A stretch of 64,000 nucleotides of DNA from DASQZT01 sp035638575 (GCA_035638575.1 DASQZT010000303.1:10291-74290); one strand, 5' to 3'. Shown: positions 1 through 7,803, counted from the stretch's first letter. A program made the numbers and translations. Notes: generated from the letters alone by a model not told the origin.

Positions 1-437
1 CGCGGCACGCGGAAGCGCAGAGCGAATGGTTCGCCTGAGGCGGCGCGCCGGCCGCTCTCCTCGCGGGACATCTCGCGCATGCCCGCATTGAACAGCCACG
101 TGCCGTGCGCGCCCGATTTCTCCCCTTCGGCCGCCTGCGCGGGAGTGAAATCGCGATAAGCCATGCCCTTCTCGAAAATGGCTTTCGCCATCTGCCGGTG
201 CAGCGCCAGCCGCTCCGACTGCCGGTACTCTTCGTCCCACCCCAGGTCGAGCCAGCGCAGGCCGTCGAAGATGGAAGTGAGCGAGGCCTCGGTGTTACGC
301 CCCACGTCGGTGTCGTCGATGCGCAGAATCATGACGCCGCCGTTGTGTCGCGCGTATAACCAGTTGAAGATAAAAGTGCGCGCGCTCCCGATGTGCAAAA
401 AGCCCGTGGGAGAGGGCGCGAAGCGAACTCGGAGCAT
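1..437 (-). CDS. gltX: Glutamyl-tRNA synthetase, N-terminal part (runs off the window)
   Basis: The reverse strand reads a class I aminoacyl-tRNA synthetase catalytic domain from an ATG at 437 and leaves the window still open. It begins MLRVRFAPSPTGFLHIGSAR, which carries the HIGH-type signature as HIGS. It continues with ILRIDDTD, the segment that contacts glutamate and ATP, and ends near EPFALRFRVP, a usual GltX landmark. The enzyme charges tRNA-Glu with glutamate in the cytoplasm. GluQ-type enzymes share this fold, but the FDGLRWLDLGWDEE region and the length before the RFRVP motif fit GltX better. The KMSKS region and anticodon-binding domain lie outside the window, so discriminating versus non-discriminating type cannot be judged. 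It is divergent from rlmN across about 115 bases. Confidence 0.9.
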   Translation of the reverse strand, partial: MLRVRFAPSPTGFLHIGSARTFIFNWLYARHNGGVMILRIDDTDVGRNTEASLTSIFDGLRWLDLGWDEEYRQSERLALHRQMAKAIFEKGMAYRDFTPAQAAEGEKSGAHGTWLFNAGMREMSREESGRRAASGEPFALRFRVP

Positions 438-552
438 TAAAATGCCAGTATAACAGGGCTCGCGTTGCGGCCCTCGTGCAGCCGGATTCCGTCGCGTCCC
501 GACTCCTCGGGACGCTCTTCTTTCCACCCCCCATCCGCTAAACTGGAGACAG

Positions 553-1596
553 ATGTCCCAACCGCTCGTGGGCATGGACCTCGCCGGCCTTCGCGAGGCT
601 CTCGGCCCGGACCAGCCTTCCTATCGGGCCAAACAGCTTTACCAGGCGCTGTATCGCGGCGATGCGTGCGATCTCGTACAGGTCACCTCCCTGCCGGCCC
701 GCATGCGCGAAGACCTCGCCGGGCGCCACCCGGTCGGCCTGCCGGAAGTTGCCCGCGTTTATCGGTCCACCGACGGAACCTGCCGCTACCTGTTGCGATT
801 GGACGATGGGCGGACCGTCGAAACCGTGCTCATGCCCGAAGGGGAGCGCGACACTATCTGCATCTCCAGCCAGGTGGGCTGTCCGGTGGATTGCAAGTTC
901 TGCATGACCGCGCTGCTGGGCCTGGAGCGCAGCCTCACCGCCGGCGAGATTGTCGGCCAGGTGTTGCTCGTGGCGCGCGAGAACGGTCTCCGCCGCGGCG
1001 TGCCCTCCGAGTCGGGCCGCCTCAACATCGTCATGATGGGGCAGGGCGAGCCGCTGCTGAATCTGCCCAACGTCGTCAAGGCCACTCGCATCCTGCTCGA
1101 CCCCGCCGGCTTCAACTTGTCGCCGCGCCGCATCACCGTCTCGACCGCGGGCATCATCCCCAAAATCGAGGAGCTCGGCCGCGAGCCCGTGCGGCCCAGG
1201 CTGGCGATTTCCCTCAACGCCTCCACCGAGGAGATGCGCCGCGAACTGATGCCCATCACCCGCAAGTATCACCTGGCCGATCTGCTGGCGGCCTGCAAAG
1301 CCTATCCCCTGCGGCCCTGGGAGAAGCTGACGTTCGAATACGTGCTGTTGAAAGGCGTCAACGACACCGATGCCGATGCGCGCCGCGTCGTCGGGCTCCT
1401 GGCCAACCTCAACGCCAAGCTCAACCTGATCGCCCTGAATCCCGGACCGGAGATCCCCTACCAGACGCCCGATCCCGGGCGCGTGGCGGGTTTCCGGCAA
1501 ATCGTGCGGCGCTCCCTGCCGTGCTTCGTGAGGAAGCCGCGCGGGCTGGATATCTACGCCGCCTGCGGGCAGTTGAAGCTGAAAGCCGATTGCTGA
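553..1596 (+). CDS. rlmN: Dual-specificity 23S rRNA/tRNA adenine-C2 methyltransferase RlmN
   Basis: This 347-residue radical SAM enzyme methylates C2 of A2503 in 23S rRNA and usually A37 of some tRNAs. The cluster-binding Cys-x3-Cys-x2-Cys is CPVDCKFC at about residues 110-117, inside the RlmN/Cfr context SSQVGCPVDCKFCMTALLG. The glycine-rich MGQGEPLLN motif and the segment with the SAM-binding serine (RRITVSTAGI) follow. The C-terminal YAACGQL supplies the second catalytic cysteine, which forms the covalent RNA intermediate. Length is normal for the family. The ATG at 553 is preceded by GGAGA at a good distance. The gene stands alone between divergent gltX and a convergent SDR gene. Cfr is the alternative, but a single-copy housekeeping RlmN is far more likely. 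Confidence 0.96.
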   Translation: MSQPLVGMDLAGLREALGPDQPSYRAKQLYQALYRGDACDLVQVTSLPARMREDLAGRHPVGLPEVARVYRSTDGTCRYLLRLDDGRTVETVLMPEGERDTICISSQVGCPVDCKFCMTALLGLERSLTAGEIVGQVLLVARENGLRRGVPSESGRLNIVMMGQGEPLLNLPNVVKATRILLDPAGFNLSPRRITVSTAGIIPKIEELGREPVRPRLAISLNASTEEMRRELMPITRKYHLADLLAACKAYPLRPWEKLTFEYVLLKGVNDTDADARRVVGLLANLNAKLNLIALNPGPEIPYQTPDPGRVAGFRQIVRRSLPCFVRKPRGLDIYAACGQLKLKADC

Positions 1597-1605
1597 CCCG
1601 TGCTC

Positions 1606-2430
1606 TCAAATCCGCAGCACGCGCCGCAGCGTGTACAGCTCCGGCTTCATGTTGTCCTGCTCGAACCGTTTCCAGTCGTCGTTGACGTGAATCAGTTTGC
1701 CGCTGATGTGGTTGCTCCGTTCCGATGCCAGAAACAGCGCCAGTTGCGTCTGTTTTTCAGGCGCCACCCCGCCCGTGATGCGCACCTGCTGCGCGTCTTC
1801 GATTTCCTTGGGACCCGCGCGCTCATCGCCCGCGTGCAGAATCTCGTCCGTCATGTGCGTGTACGAGGGGCCCGGGGAAATCGAGTTCACTTGCACGTTG
1901 TGGTCGCGCACCTCGGCCGCCAGGCATTCGGCAAACCGCACCACCGCGGCTTTCGACGCGGCGTATGCGCCGAAGTTCGGCCTTGCGTGGCCCGACCCGC
2001 CGCCCACGATCAGGATGATCTTCCCGGAGCGCTTCTCGATCATCGCGGGCAGCACGGCTCGGCACGAATTCATCGTGCCAACCAGGTTGATCTCGATGGT
2101 CTCGCTCCACGCCTTGGGCCTGGTCGACAGCAGCGGGCCGATCGGTCCCTGCACCGCGGCTGCGGCAATCAGGACGTCCACGCCGCCGAATACCACCCGC
2201 ATCCGGTCCACCGCCGCCGTGATCTGCTCCAGGTCCCGAACGTCGGCCCGCAATCGTAGCGCGTTGCCTCCGGCCTGTTCGATCTCCAGCTTGGCGAGGT
2301 CCAGTTCGGCCTGGCTGCGCGCCAGCAGCGCGACCCGCGCGCCGGCCTGTGCGAACCCCATCGCCAGGCGCTTTCCAATCCCGCGGCCCGCGCCAGTGAT
2401 CAGGACGTTCTTATCTCGGATGGACAACAC
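1606..2430 (-). CDS. Short-chain dehydrogenase/reductase (SDR)
   Basis: This is a classical Rossmann-fold SDR. The nucleotide-binding TGAGRGIG lies close to the N-terminus, LIAAAAVQG takes the place of the NNAG motif, and YAASK carries the catalytic Tyr and Lys. A serine-containing strand (LIVGGGSGHARP) lies before it. The substrate is unknown. I start it at the GTG at 2430 (VLSIRDKNVLITG), because the longer ATG frame from 2484 would translate a palindromic repeat element (2449-2508) that also occurs elsewhere in the window. The TTG at 2427 is a further alternative. The C-terminal tail of about 60 residues past the catalytic region (DWKRFEQDNMKPELYTLRR) is unusual in wording but within SDR length. 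It converges on rlmN with a gap of only nine bases. Confidence 0.85.
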   Translation of the reverse strand: MLSIRDKNVLITGAGRGIGKRLAMGFAQAGARVALLARSQAELDLAKLEIEQAGGNALRLRADVRDLEQITAAVDRMRVVFGGVDVLIAAAAVQGPIGPLLSTRPKAWSETIEINLVGTMNSCRAVLPAMIEKRSGKIILIVGGGSGHARPNFGAYAASKAAVVRFAECLAAEVRDHNVQVNSISPGPSYTHMTDEILHAGDERAGPKEIEDAQQVRITGGVAPEKQTQLALFLASERSNHISGKLIHVNDDWKRFEQDNMKPELYTLRRVLRI

Positions 2431-2448
2431 TTGCGATTGTAATCCCCT

Positions 2449-2508
2449 TGTGGGGCCGGTTGTTAACCTGCGGCGGGTTGTCAACCCGCCAGGCGAGCGA
2501 AGCTCGCC
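2449..2508. repeat. Three-hairpin intergenic repeat, copy 1
   Basis: About 60 bases, matched at 22597-22657 with only a few differences. The element holds consecutive inverted repeats: a degenerate first arm around GGTTGTTAACC, then the perfect GGCGGGTTG-T-CAACCCGCC, then the perfect GGCGAGC-GAA-GCTCGCC. It lies between two minus-strand genes, upstream of the SDR and downstream of the M28 peptidase. It resembles the short palindromic interspersed elements common in large bacterial genomes. It may act as an RNA processing or termination element; that role is inference. Confidence 0.8.
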
Positions 2509-2517
2509 TCTTCGCCC

Positions 2518-3978
2518 CTACCTCGATCCCCCCGTGCTTTCCCGCGCCTTCACATATCGCTCCGTCTTGGGATTCGCCGCATTCCACTGCGGCGCCGCGG
2601 CGCTGTCCGCCACGCGGAAAATCCCCAGCGCCACCGTCCGGTCCACCTTGGCCATGTTGTCGTAATCGATCTTCTCCCACTCGTCGCCCGGCCGGTGATA
2701 GTCGGGGAAGATGTACCCCACCGACAGCGTGTGCGACGGCACCCCGGCGTCGGCGAACGCCTGGTTGTCGCTGCGCGCGTAGTATGGATCGCTGTTCTGC
2801 TCGTCCTTCACCACCCGGATGCCGAACTCCTCGCCGGCCTTCCGGAACTCGCCGGTCAACGTGGTGAAATCGTATCCCGTCACGTTGACCAGCCCCACCC
2901 GCGGCCCGGTATTGTCGTCCGTCCGCCCCATCTGCTCCAGGTTGATATCGGCCACCGTCCTGGCCAGCGGAAATACCGGATGCTGTACGTAGTAGCGCGA
3001 TCCCACCAGGCCAAGCTCCTCGCCGAACAGCGCCACGAACGCGATGCTGCGCTTCGGCCGCGCGTCCAGCGAGGCCAGTGTATTGGCGATTTCGATTACC
3101 GACGCCGTGCCGCTGGCATCGTCGTTCGCTCCGTTGTAGATGTGGTCGCCTTCGCCTGTGCCGCGCACGCCCAGGTGGTCGTAGTGCGCCGTGATGATCG
3201 CGTAGGTATCCTTCAGCCCGGCGTCCGAGCCGCGCAGTACCCCGATCACGTTGCGCAGCTTCACCGGCACGGCCGCCGGCGCCGGAATCTTCGCCGAGAC
3301 GGTGGCTTCCAGCGGTCCGGGCTTCAGCACGCTCCGGACCGCCGGATCCCATACCACCAGAATCGGCACTGCCGGCGCGGCCGCCGTTACCTCGCGCAGC
3401 CGCGCTCCGCCCATCGGCGCAGAACTCGTGCGCAGCAACACCACCAGCGCGGGCTGTAGCTTGGCAACCGCCGCCGGGGTGCGGCGCATCTGGGCAAAGG
3501 CCGGTCCGTCGAGGAACAGTACTTTCCCGCGCACCTCGTCGGGCGTCAGCGCATTCAGCGCAGCGGCGTCGGCCGCCATCAGCGCCGCCCGGTGGCTCAC
3601 TTCCAGCGCCGCGGCCTCTTGCAGCGCCATCGCCGCCTTCTCGGCTCGAATGATCTTGCCCCCCGCCTCCAGCGTCAGCTCCAGCCCGTCCAGGTTCGCC
3701 GTGACGTTTTCGTACGGGGCGGTCTGGAAGTAGCCGTCGTCGCCCGCCGGTTCGAGGCCCGCCCGCCGAAACTCCGCGGCGATGAATTCGGCCGCGATGT
3801 CCAGCCCCGGCGAAGGCGTCCCCCGGCCCTGCAGCGCGTCCGATGCCAGAAACGACACGTCGGCTTTCAGGTCGTTCGCCCTCAGCCGGTCCGCGATCTG
3901 CCGCGGGGAAGGCGTCTGCGCCGCGGCCCCCGTAACCATCAGGGCGGCGCACGCTGCAATCCATCGGCGATTCGTCAT
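2518..3978 (-). CDS. Secreted M28-family zinc metallopeptidase
   Basis: This 486-residue protein has a signal peptide (MTNRRWIAACAALMVTGAAA with an AQ cleavage region) and then a protease-associated-like insert before the M28 aminopeptidase domain. The metal-site landmarks run in family order: ITAHYDHLGV (first zinc His), NGANDDASG (bridging Asp), FGEELGLVGSRYY (catalytic Glu pair), NLEQMG region (Asp position), and DYHRPGDEWEKIDY (last His). It should hydrolyse N-terminal residues of peptides outside the cytoplasm, as a di-zinc enzyme. The start is supported by AAGGAA upstream of the ATG at 3978. Members of this family are abundant in acidobacteria that scavenge protein. The exact substrate (aminopeptidase Y/S-like or glutaminyl-cyclase-like) is not determined. 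Confidence 0.92.
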   Translation of the reverse strand: MTNRRWIAACAALMVTGAAAQTPSPRQIADRLRANDLKADVSFLASDALQGRGTPSPGLDIAAEFIAAEFRRAGLEPAGDDGYFQTAPYENVTANLDGLELTLEAGGKIIRAEKAAMALQEAAALEVSHRAALMAADAAALNALTPDEVRGKVLFLDGPAFAQMRRTPAAVAKLQPALVVLLRTSSAPMGGARLREVTAAAPAVPILVVWDPAVRSVLKPGPLEATVSAKIPAPAAVPVKLRNVIGVLRGSDAGLKDTYAIITAHYDHLGVRGTGEGDHIYNGANDDASGTASVIEIANTLASLDARPKRSIAFVALFGEELGLVGSRYYVQHPVFPLARTVADINLEQMGRTDDNTGPRVGLVNVTGYDFTTLTGEFRKAGEEFGIRVVKDEQNSDPYYARSDNQAFADAGVPSHTLSVGYIFPDYHRPGDEWEKIDYDNMAKVDRTVALGIFRVADSAAAPQWNAANPKTERYVKARESTGGSR

Positions 3979-3988
3979 GCAATGTTCC

Positions 3989-4438
3989 TTACTTCAGATT
4001 GATGGTGCCCCGGCACTCCCGCGCGCCGCACCGGCACCTCACGCGCCCCACATCGTCCGAGAACCGGTAGTCCACCGTCAGCTCTTCGCCGGGATTGATC
4101 GTCCGCCGGCTCATATAAAGGATGTGGCCCTTGAAAACCCACGAGTATAGGTTGGGTTCGCAACTGTGGTTGATGATCTCGGCCCCGCTGCCGCCCACCG
4201 CGCCATCCACCGTCCAGTAATCGTCCAGCGCGAACAGGTACGTCAGCGGACCGCTGGCCCGCCGCTTGGTCTCGCGCCGGCTGATCCTCTCGCCGGTGTA
4301 TTCGATCACTTTGCGCCGCGCCGGAATCCGCTCCAGGGTATAAACCCCGCGGCGGTGGATCCTCGATTCGCGGATTACCAGCCGGAAGCCGGCATGGCGC
4401 GGATCGATGGCAGGGGTCTTCACGAGTGCGCTGGCCAT
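3989..4438 (-). CDS. SET-domain protein with post-SET cysteine motif
   Basis: A compact 149-residue SET domain. It opens with FRLVIRESRIHRRGVYTLE, the usual N-terminal SET strand, followed by IEYTGERIS. It contains INHSCEPNL (the pseudoknot NHSC motif that binds SAM), GEELTVDYRF (the catalytic Tyr region), and ends with CRCGARECRGTINL, a post-SET zinc-binding tail. SET proteins transfer methyl groups from SAM to lysine; the target here is unknown. I start it at the ATG at 4438, since the same frame upstream (to 5131) only overlaps the next gene. It sits eleven bases upstream of the M28 peptidase gene, possibly co-transcribed. SET proteins in bacteria are often considered acquired from eukaryotes or archaea; that is general knowledge and not something shown here. 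Confidence 0.88.
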   Translation of the reverse strand: MASALVKTPAIDPRHAGFRLVIRESRIHRRGVYTLERIPARRKVIEYTGERISRRETKRRASGPLTYLFALDDYWTVDGAVGGSGAEIINHSCEPNLYSWVFKGHILYMSRRTINPGEELTVDYRFSDDVGRVRCRCGARECRGTINLK

Positions 4439-4449
4439 TCGGATACGTT

Positions 4450-5721
4450 TTATCCTAACAGGCGCTCCGCCGCCATGGCGATCCATTCCGCACCCGGAAC
4501 TCGATAATTCACCCGGCCGGCCGTGGCGCGGGCGATGGCGTCCAGTTCCTCCGGCCCGTGCTCCGGACGGCCTTCCAGGCTCAACACGCATTGATACCGC
4601 CGCGCCACCGCCGCCAGGTCCGCCATGCCGGAAGCCGGTCCCGCCACCCTCGGAGCCGCCAGTTGCGCGGCGTGCCCCCGCGCCTTCAGCCAGTGCAGGC
4701 AGAACATCAGCTCCTCCGCCGTGGTGCGTTCCGCGGCTTGCTCGATCGATAATTCGAAATCGAATGGCCGCGCGGTCTTTTGCGCCGCGCGCGCCTGCCG
4801 GATCGTTTCGTGAAGCCGCTCGGCGGCCTGCAAGCCCGGCCCGAATTTCACCGCCAGCCGGACCACGTCCTCGGGCGTCAGCTCCAGCACGCCAAATTCG
4901 TCGAACATCCAGCCGCGATCCTCCGCGCTGAAGCCGGCTTCGAACTTCTCTTCCGCCGCCGTGTCGCCTCCCCCGGCCACCGGCCGAAGCAGCGGGCCGA
5001 TGTCGATGGCGAACCGCGTGAAAGCGGCGGCCTCCCGAATCGCCTCCCGGGCCGGTTCCGGCGTTTCGCTGGCCGCAATCTTGACCCCCGCGCTGAATCC
5101 TTCGCGCCAGCCCGCGCGGATGGCCGCCCACAATCCCGCGCTGTACAGCCGCCGCGCGTCCGTGCCCGCCGCCACCCCCATCGCCGCCACGTTCTTCCCC
5201 GTGCGCTTCCAGACCGCGCGGAATGCCTCGAACGCCCCCGGCAGTTCCTTCTCCGGATCTGCGGGCTCGATGGCGATGGCGGTCCGGATTCCCTGCGGCC
5301 GCGGAAGGAATGCCGTGTCGATCCGCTGGGCGAACTGCTCCAGCCGCTCCCGCTCGCCGGCGCCGAAGGGAACGGCATTGAGCACCATCTCGAAACCGTT
5401 CGGCCGGCGCATGCGCCCGATCAGCAGCGGCTTATAGAAAATGCTGCTGGTGGGAGCCGTGGCCAGCGCCACGTGCAGCAGCAGCGGTTCCCCGCGCGCG
5501 CCATCCACCGCCACGTAGTAGCTCGAAGGGTGCACCGGGTCGCGCGCCAGCGACCCGAACCACGGCGTGATCGTCTCCAGCCGCAGCACCGACGCCCGCG
5601 CCGCCAGGCGATTCCGCACTTCTTCGGTCAGCGCCTTTCGCTCCGCCTGATCGAAAATCAGGTTGGCCAGTTCCGCTGCCTCGGAGGTGCGCAGCGGCAG
5701 GTCCAGTGGGACGGGAGTCAC
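4450..5721 (-). CDS. Conserved hypothetical protein, faint resemblance to UxaE-type epimerases
   Basis: A 423-residue soluble protein that I do not recognise with certainty. It has no signal peptide or membrane segment. A central stretch, FDFELSIEQAAERTTAEELM followed by FCLHWLKARG and AAPRVAG, resembles the part of tagaturonate/fructuronate epimerase (UxaE)-like proteins that reads as an Asp/Glu motif followed by a 'TTPEELLF' helix. The N-terminal half (IFYKPLLIGRMRRPNGFEMV) also has a sugar-enzyme feel. The metal ligands expected of that family are not clearly present, so I do not assign the activity. The start is a GTG at 5721. It lies between the TlpA gene and the SET gene on the same strand with small gaps, so the three may share a transcript. 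Confidence 0.6.
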   Translation of the reverse strand: MTPVPLDLPLRTSEAAELANLIFDQAERKALTEEVRNRLAARASVLRLETITPWFGSLARDPVHPSSYYVAVDGARGEPLLLHVALATAPTSSIFYKPLLIGRMRRPNGFEMVLNAVPFGAGERERLEQFAQRIDTAFLPRPQGIRTAIAIEPADPEKELPGAFEAFRAVWKRTGKNVAAMGVAAGTDARRLYSAGLWAAIRAGWREGFSAGVKIAASETPEPAREAIREAAAFTRFAIDIGPLLRPVAGGGDTAAEEKFEAGFSAEDRGWMFDEFGVLELTPEDVVRLAVKFGPGLQAAERLHETIRQARAAQKTARPFDFELSIEQAAERTTAEELMFCLHWLKARGHAAQLAAPRVAGPASGMADLAAVARRYQCVLSLEGRPEHGPEELDAIARATAGRVNYRVPGAEWIAMAAERLLG

Positions 5722-5742
5722 GGGTGCAATTGTAACCCGGCG

Positions 5743-6261
5743 CTACAGCATCGAATCGACAATCTGCCGCACCCCCGGATCCATCCAGTCGGCCACCCCT
5801 TCGGCGATCTTCTTCAGCACCCTGCCCTTGGCGTCGATGAAATAAGTCTCCGGGTACATGAATGTGCCGTAGTCCTCGTGGATCTTCAGTTCGCGCACTG
5901 TGAGGAAGGCCGGATTGAACTTTTGGAGGAACGCGCGGTACGCCTTCTCGTCGCGGTCCACGCTGATCCCCAGCACTACCACGCCTTTGCTCGCATACTC
6001 CTGCGCGAACCGGCTCAGCGACGGAGTTTCCTCCACGCACGGCGGGCACCAGCTGGCCCAGAAATTCAGAACCAGCAGCTTGCCCCCAAAGTCGGGGACC
6101 GATACGGAACGGCCGTTGTCGGCCTTGATGGTGAACTCCGGCGCCGAATCTCCAGCAACGACGACGCGTTCGTGGATGGCGGCGTAGATCACATAAACAA
6201 AGGCCACCACGAGCAACCCTAAGCAGACTCGCAGCAGCCGGTCGGTTTTTACGCTTGGCAT
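5743..6261 (-). CDS. TlpA/ResA-like membrane-anchored thioredoxin
   Basis: A 172-residue protein with one N-terminal membrane anchor (LLRVCLGLLVVAFVYVIYAA) and a periplasmic AhpC/TSA-like thioredoxin domain. The active site is NFWASWCPPCVEE (WCPPC). A cis-proline segment MYPETYFID lies about 75 residues later. It should reduce disulfides outside the membrane, for example in apocytochromes c or copper proteins, as TlpA and ResA do. I choose the ATG at 6261 (MPSVKTDRLL), since an upstream in-frame ATG at 6321 would begin inside the divergent promoter region. Cytochrome c proteins are plentiful in this window, which fits such a role, though the neighbours do not prove it. Confidence 0.88.
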   Translation of the reverse strand: MPSVKTDRLLRVCLGLLVVAFVYVIYAAIHERVVVAGDSAPEFTIKADNGRSVSVPDFGGKLLVLNFWASWCPPCVEETPSLSRFAQEYASKGVVVLGISVDRDEKAYRAFLQKFNPAFLTVRELKIHEDYGTFMYPETYFIDAKGRVLKKIAEGVADWMDPGVRQIVDSML

Positions 6262-6323
6262 GACGGAAATACTATAATTAGATTGTATCTCCGGATCGGC
6301 CCCCGCGTCGAATAAGAGCACCG
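6262..6323. promoter_or_regulatory. Divergent promoter region, TlpA gene / PTPS-folE operon
   Basis: This 62-base spacer separates two divergent genes and is the only clearly AT-rich stretch nearby. It holds TATAAT on the plus strand at 6273-6278, whose complement gives TATAGT-like and TACAAT-like -10 candidates for the minus strand. No convincing -35 box was found at the right distance on either strand, so exact promoters are not assigned. Confidence 0.4.
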
Positions 6324-6749
6324 ATGTTGATCACCCGCAGAGTGGAATTCTCGGCATCGCACGTTTGCCGCAATCCCCGACTCTCCGACGAAGAGAACCG
6401 CAAGCTGTTCGGCCCGGCGGCCAACCCCCACGGGCATGGCCACAACTACGTGGTCGAGGTGAGCCTGCGCGGCGAGCCCCATCCCGTCACCGGCATGGTC
6501 CTCGATTTGAAGGAATTGAAAGAGATCCTGAACCGCCTCGTGGTGGAGCCCTACGATCACCGCTTCCTGAACTACGAGGTGCCCCCCTTCGACCACATCG
6601 TTCCCACCGCCGAAAACATCGCCCGCGACATCTGGAGCCGCCTCTCGCCGCGCCTCGCTGACGGCAGCGGCAAGCTGCATTCCGTCCGCGTGTACGAGAC
6701 GCCCGACCTCTACGTCGACTACTTCGGAGACGAAACGTGTTCCGCGTGA
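6324..6749 (+). CDS. 6-pyruvoyltetrahydropterin synthase-like protein lacking the catalytic Cys
   Basis: A 141-residue PTPS/QueD-fold protein. The zinc ligands are intact: His13 in FSASH and His38/His40 in HGHGHNY. The pterin-anchoring Glu is present in PTAEN (Glu97). The intersubunit triad is incomplete. Where PTPS has FGKCNNP with the catalytic Cys, this protein reads FGPAANP with Ala32, but it keeps Asp78-His79 in PYDHRFLN. Its partner gene has the opposite defect. It would act on dihydroneopterin triphosphate made by FolE. It overlaps the next gene by 13 bases. Alternatives are a catalytically dead regulatory subunit or a PTPS-III-like enzyme, but the PTPS-III Glu replacement is not seen at this site. 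Confidence 0.85.
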   Translation: MLITRRVEFSASHVCRNPRLSDEENRKLFGPAANPHGHGHNYVVEVSLRGEPHPVTGMVLDLKELKEILNRLVVEPYDHRFLNYEVPPFDHIVPTAENIARDIWSRLSPRLADGSGKLHSVRVYETPDLYVDYFGDETCSA

Positions 6750-7171
6750 CCCGCCGCTACTGGTTCGCCGCCTCTCATCGCCTGCACGCCGCGCCCTTGG
6801 CCGCCGAAGAGAACCGGCGCATTTTCGGCAAGTGCAACAACCCGTTTGGCCACGGCCACAACTATGTAATCGAGGTGAGCGCCCGCGGACCTCTGGACGC
6901 CGCCACGGGCCGCGCCGTCGACACCGCTCTGCTGGACGGCCTGGTCGCGCGCCAGGTGCTTGCCCCCTTCGGCCATCGCAATCTGAACGCCGACGTCGAG
7001 GCCTTCGCGCGTACGGTTCCGACTTCCGAGAACCTCGCCGCCGAGATCTGCCGCCGCCTGAAAGACAACTGGGCCGCCACCTTCCCTGGTGACTGGCCCC
7101 GCCTCGAAAAAATCCGTATCGCCGAAACGCCGCGCAACATCTTTGAAATTGAGGCCCATGAAATCGAATAA
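6737..7171 (+). CDS. 6-pyruvoyltetrahydropterin synthase-like protein lacking the catalytic Asp
   Basis: A 144-residue paralogue of the preceding gene, recognisable along its whole length (ENRRIFGKCNNP versus ENRKLFGPAANP). It keeps the zinc ligands His14, His39 and His41, the catalytic Cys33 in FGKCNNP, which matches animal PTPS closely, and the pterin-anchoring Glu98 in PTSEN. The Asp-His pair of the triad reads PFGHRNLN: Asp is replaced by Gly79 and only His80 remains. In PTPS the triad is built from Cys of one subunit and Asp-His of the neighbour, so this subunit supplies what the first one lacks. It overlaps the upstream gene by 13 bases and folE by 14, implying translational coupling and balanced amounts. 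Confidence 0.86.
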   Translation: MFRVTRRYWFAASHRLHAAPLAAEENRRIFGKCNNPFGHGHNYVIEVSARGPLDAATGRAVDTALLDGLVARQVLAPFGHRNLNADVEAFARTVPTSENLAAEICRRLKDNWAATFPGDWPRLEKIRIAETPRNIFEIEAHEIE

Positions 7172-7772
7172 AGCCATCGTGAAGGAAATGCGCCCCAAGC
7201 AGGCCGAGGACTCCATCGCTCCGCTGGTCCGGGAGATCCTGGTCAAGCTCGGCGAGGACCCCTCGCGCCAGGGCCTCGAGAGCACCCCCGACCGCGTGAA
7301 CAAGGCCCTCAGGTTCCTCACCAGCGGCTACGCCATGAACGTCGGGAAAATCTTGAACGGCGCCCTGTACCGGGTCAAGTACGACGAAATGGTGGTGGTG
7401 AAGGACATCGAGTTCTTCAGCATGTGCGAACACCACCTGCTCCCCTTCTTCGGCAAGATGCACGTGGCCTACCTGCCCAAATCCAAGGTGATCGGACTCA
7501 GCAAGATCCCGCGCATTGTCGACATGTTCGCCCGCCGCCTCCAGATTCAGGAGCGCCTCACCCAGGAAGTCGCCCACACCATCCAGGCGGTCATCGACCC
7601 GGTCGGCGTGGGCGTCATCTGCGAAGCCCGCCATTTCTGCATGATGATGCGCGGCGTCGAAAAGCAGCACTCCGGCGCCATGACCAGCGCCATGCTCGGC
7701 GCCTTCCGCGGCCGCAAGGAGACCCGCGACGAATTCCTCTCCCTGGTAAACTACCGTGGCAATGGGTTCTAG
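7158..7772 (+). CDS. folE: GTP cyclohydrolase I
   Basis: A 204-residue type I GTP cyclohydrolase that converts GTP to 7,8-dihydroneopterin triphosphate and formate, the entry to folate, biopterin and 7-deazaguanine pathways. Zinc ligands are visible in FFSMCEHHLLPFFGK (Cys and His) and in EARHFCMMMRGVEK (second Cys). The GLSKIPRIVDMFARRLQIQE segment and the GVEKQHSGAMTSAMLG C-terminal part are hallmarks. I start it at the ATG at 7158 (MKSNKAIVKEM); the longer frame from 7089 lies inside the upstream PTPS gene. Being in one operon with two PTPS-like genes, it most likely feeds a pyruvoyl- or carboxy-tetrahydropterin product rather than only folate. Confidence 0.95.
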   Translation: MKSNKAIVKEMRPKQAEDSIAPLVREILVKLGEDPSRQGLESTPDRVNKALRFLTSGYAMNVGKILNGALYRVKYDEMVVVKDIEFFSMCEHHLLPFFGKMHVAYLPKSKVIGLSKIPRIVDMFARRLQIQERLTQEVAHTIQAVIDPVGVGVICEARHFCMMMRGVEKQHSGAMTSAMLGAFRGRKETRDEFLSLVNYRGNGF

Positions 7773-7803
7773 TACCTCCCTTTCCCTTTCCCTTTCCCAT
7801 AAC

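Noticed and set aside
2431..2484. N-terminal extension of the SDR from an upstream ATG
   Set aside because: It would translate the three-hairpin repeat, and the family normally starts just before the strand that carries TGAGRGIG.
7781..7800. CCCTTT tandem run after folE as a possible terminator
   Set aside because: It is a pyrimidine tract without any inverted repeat, so it cannot form a terminator hairpin.
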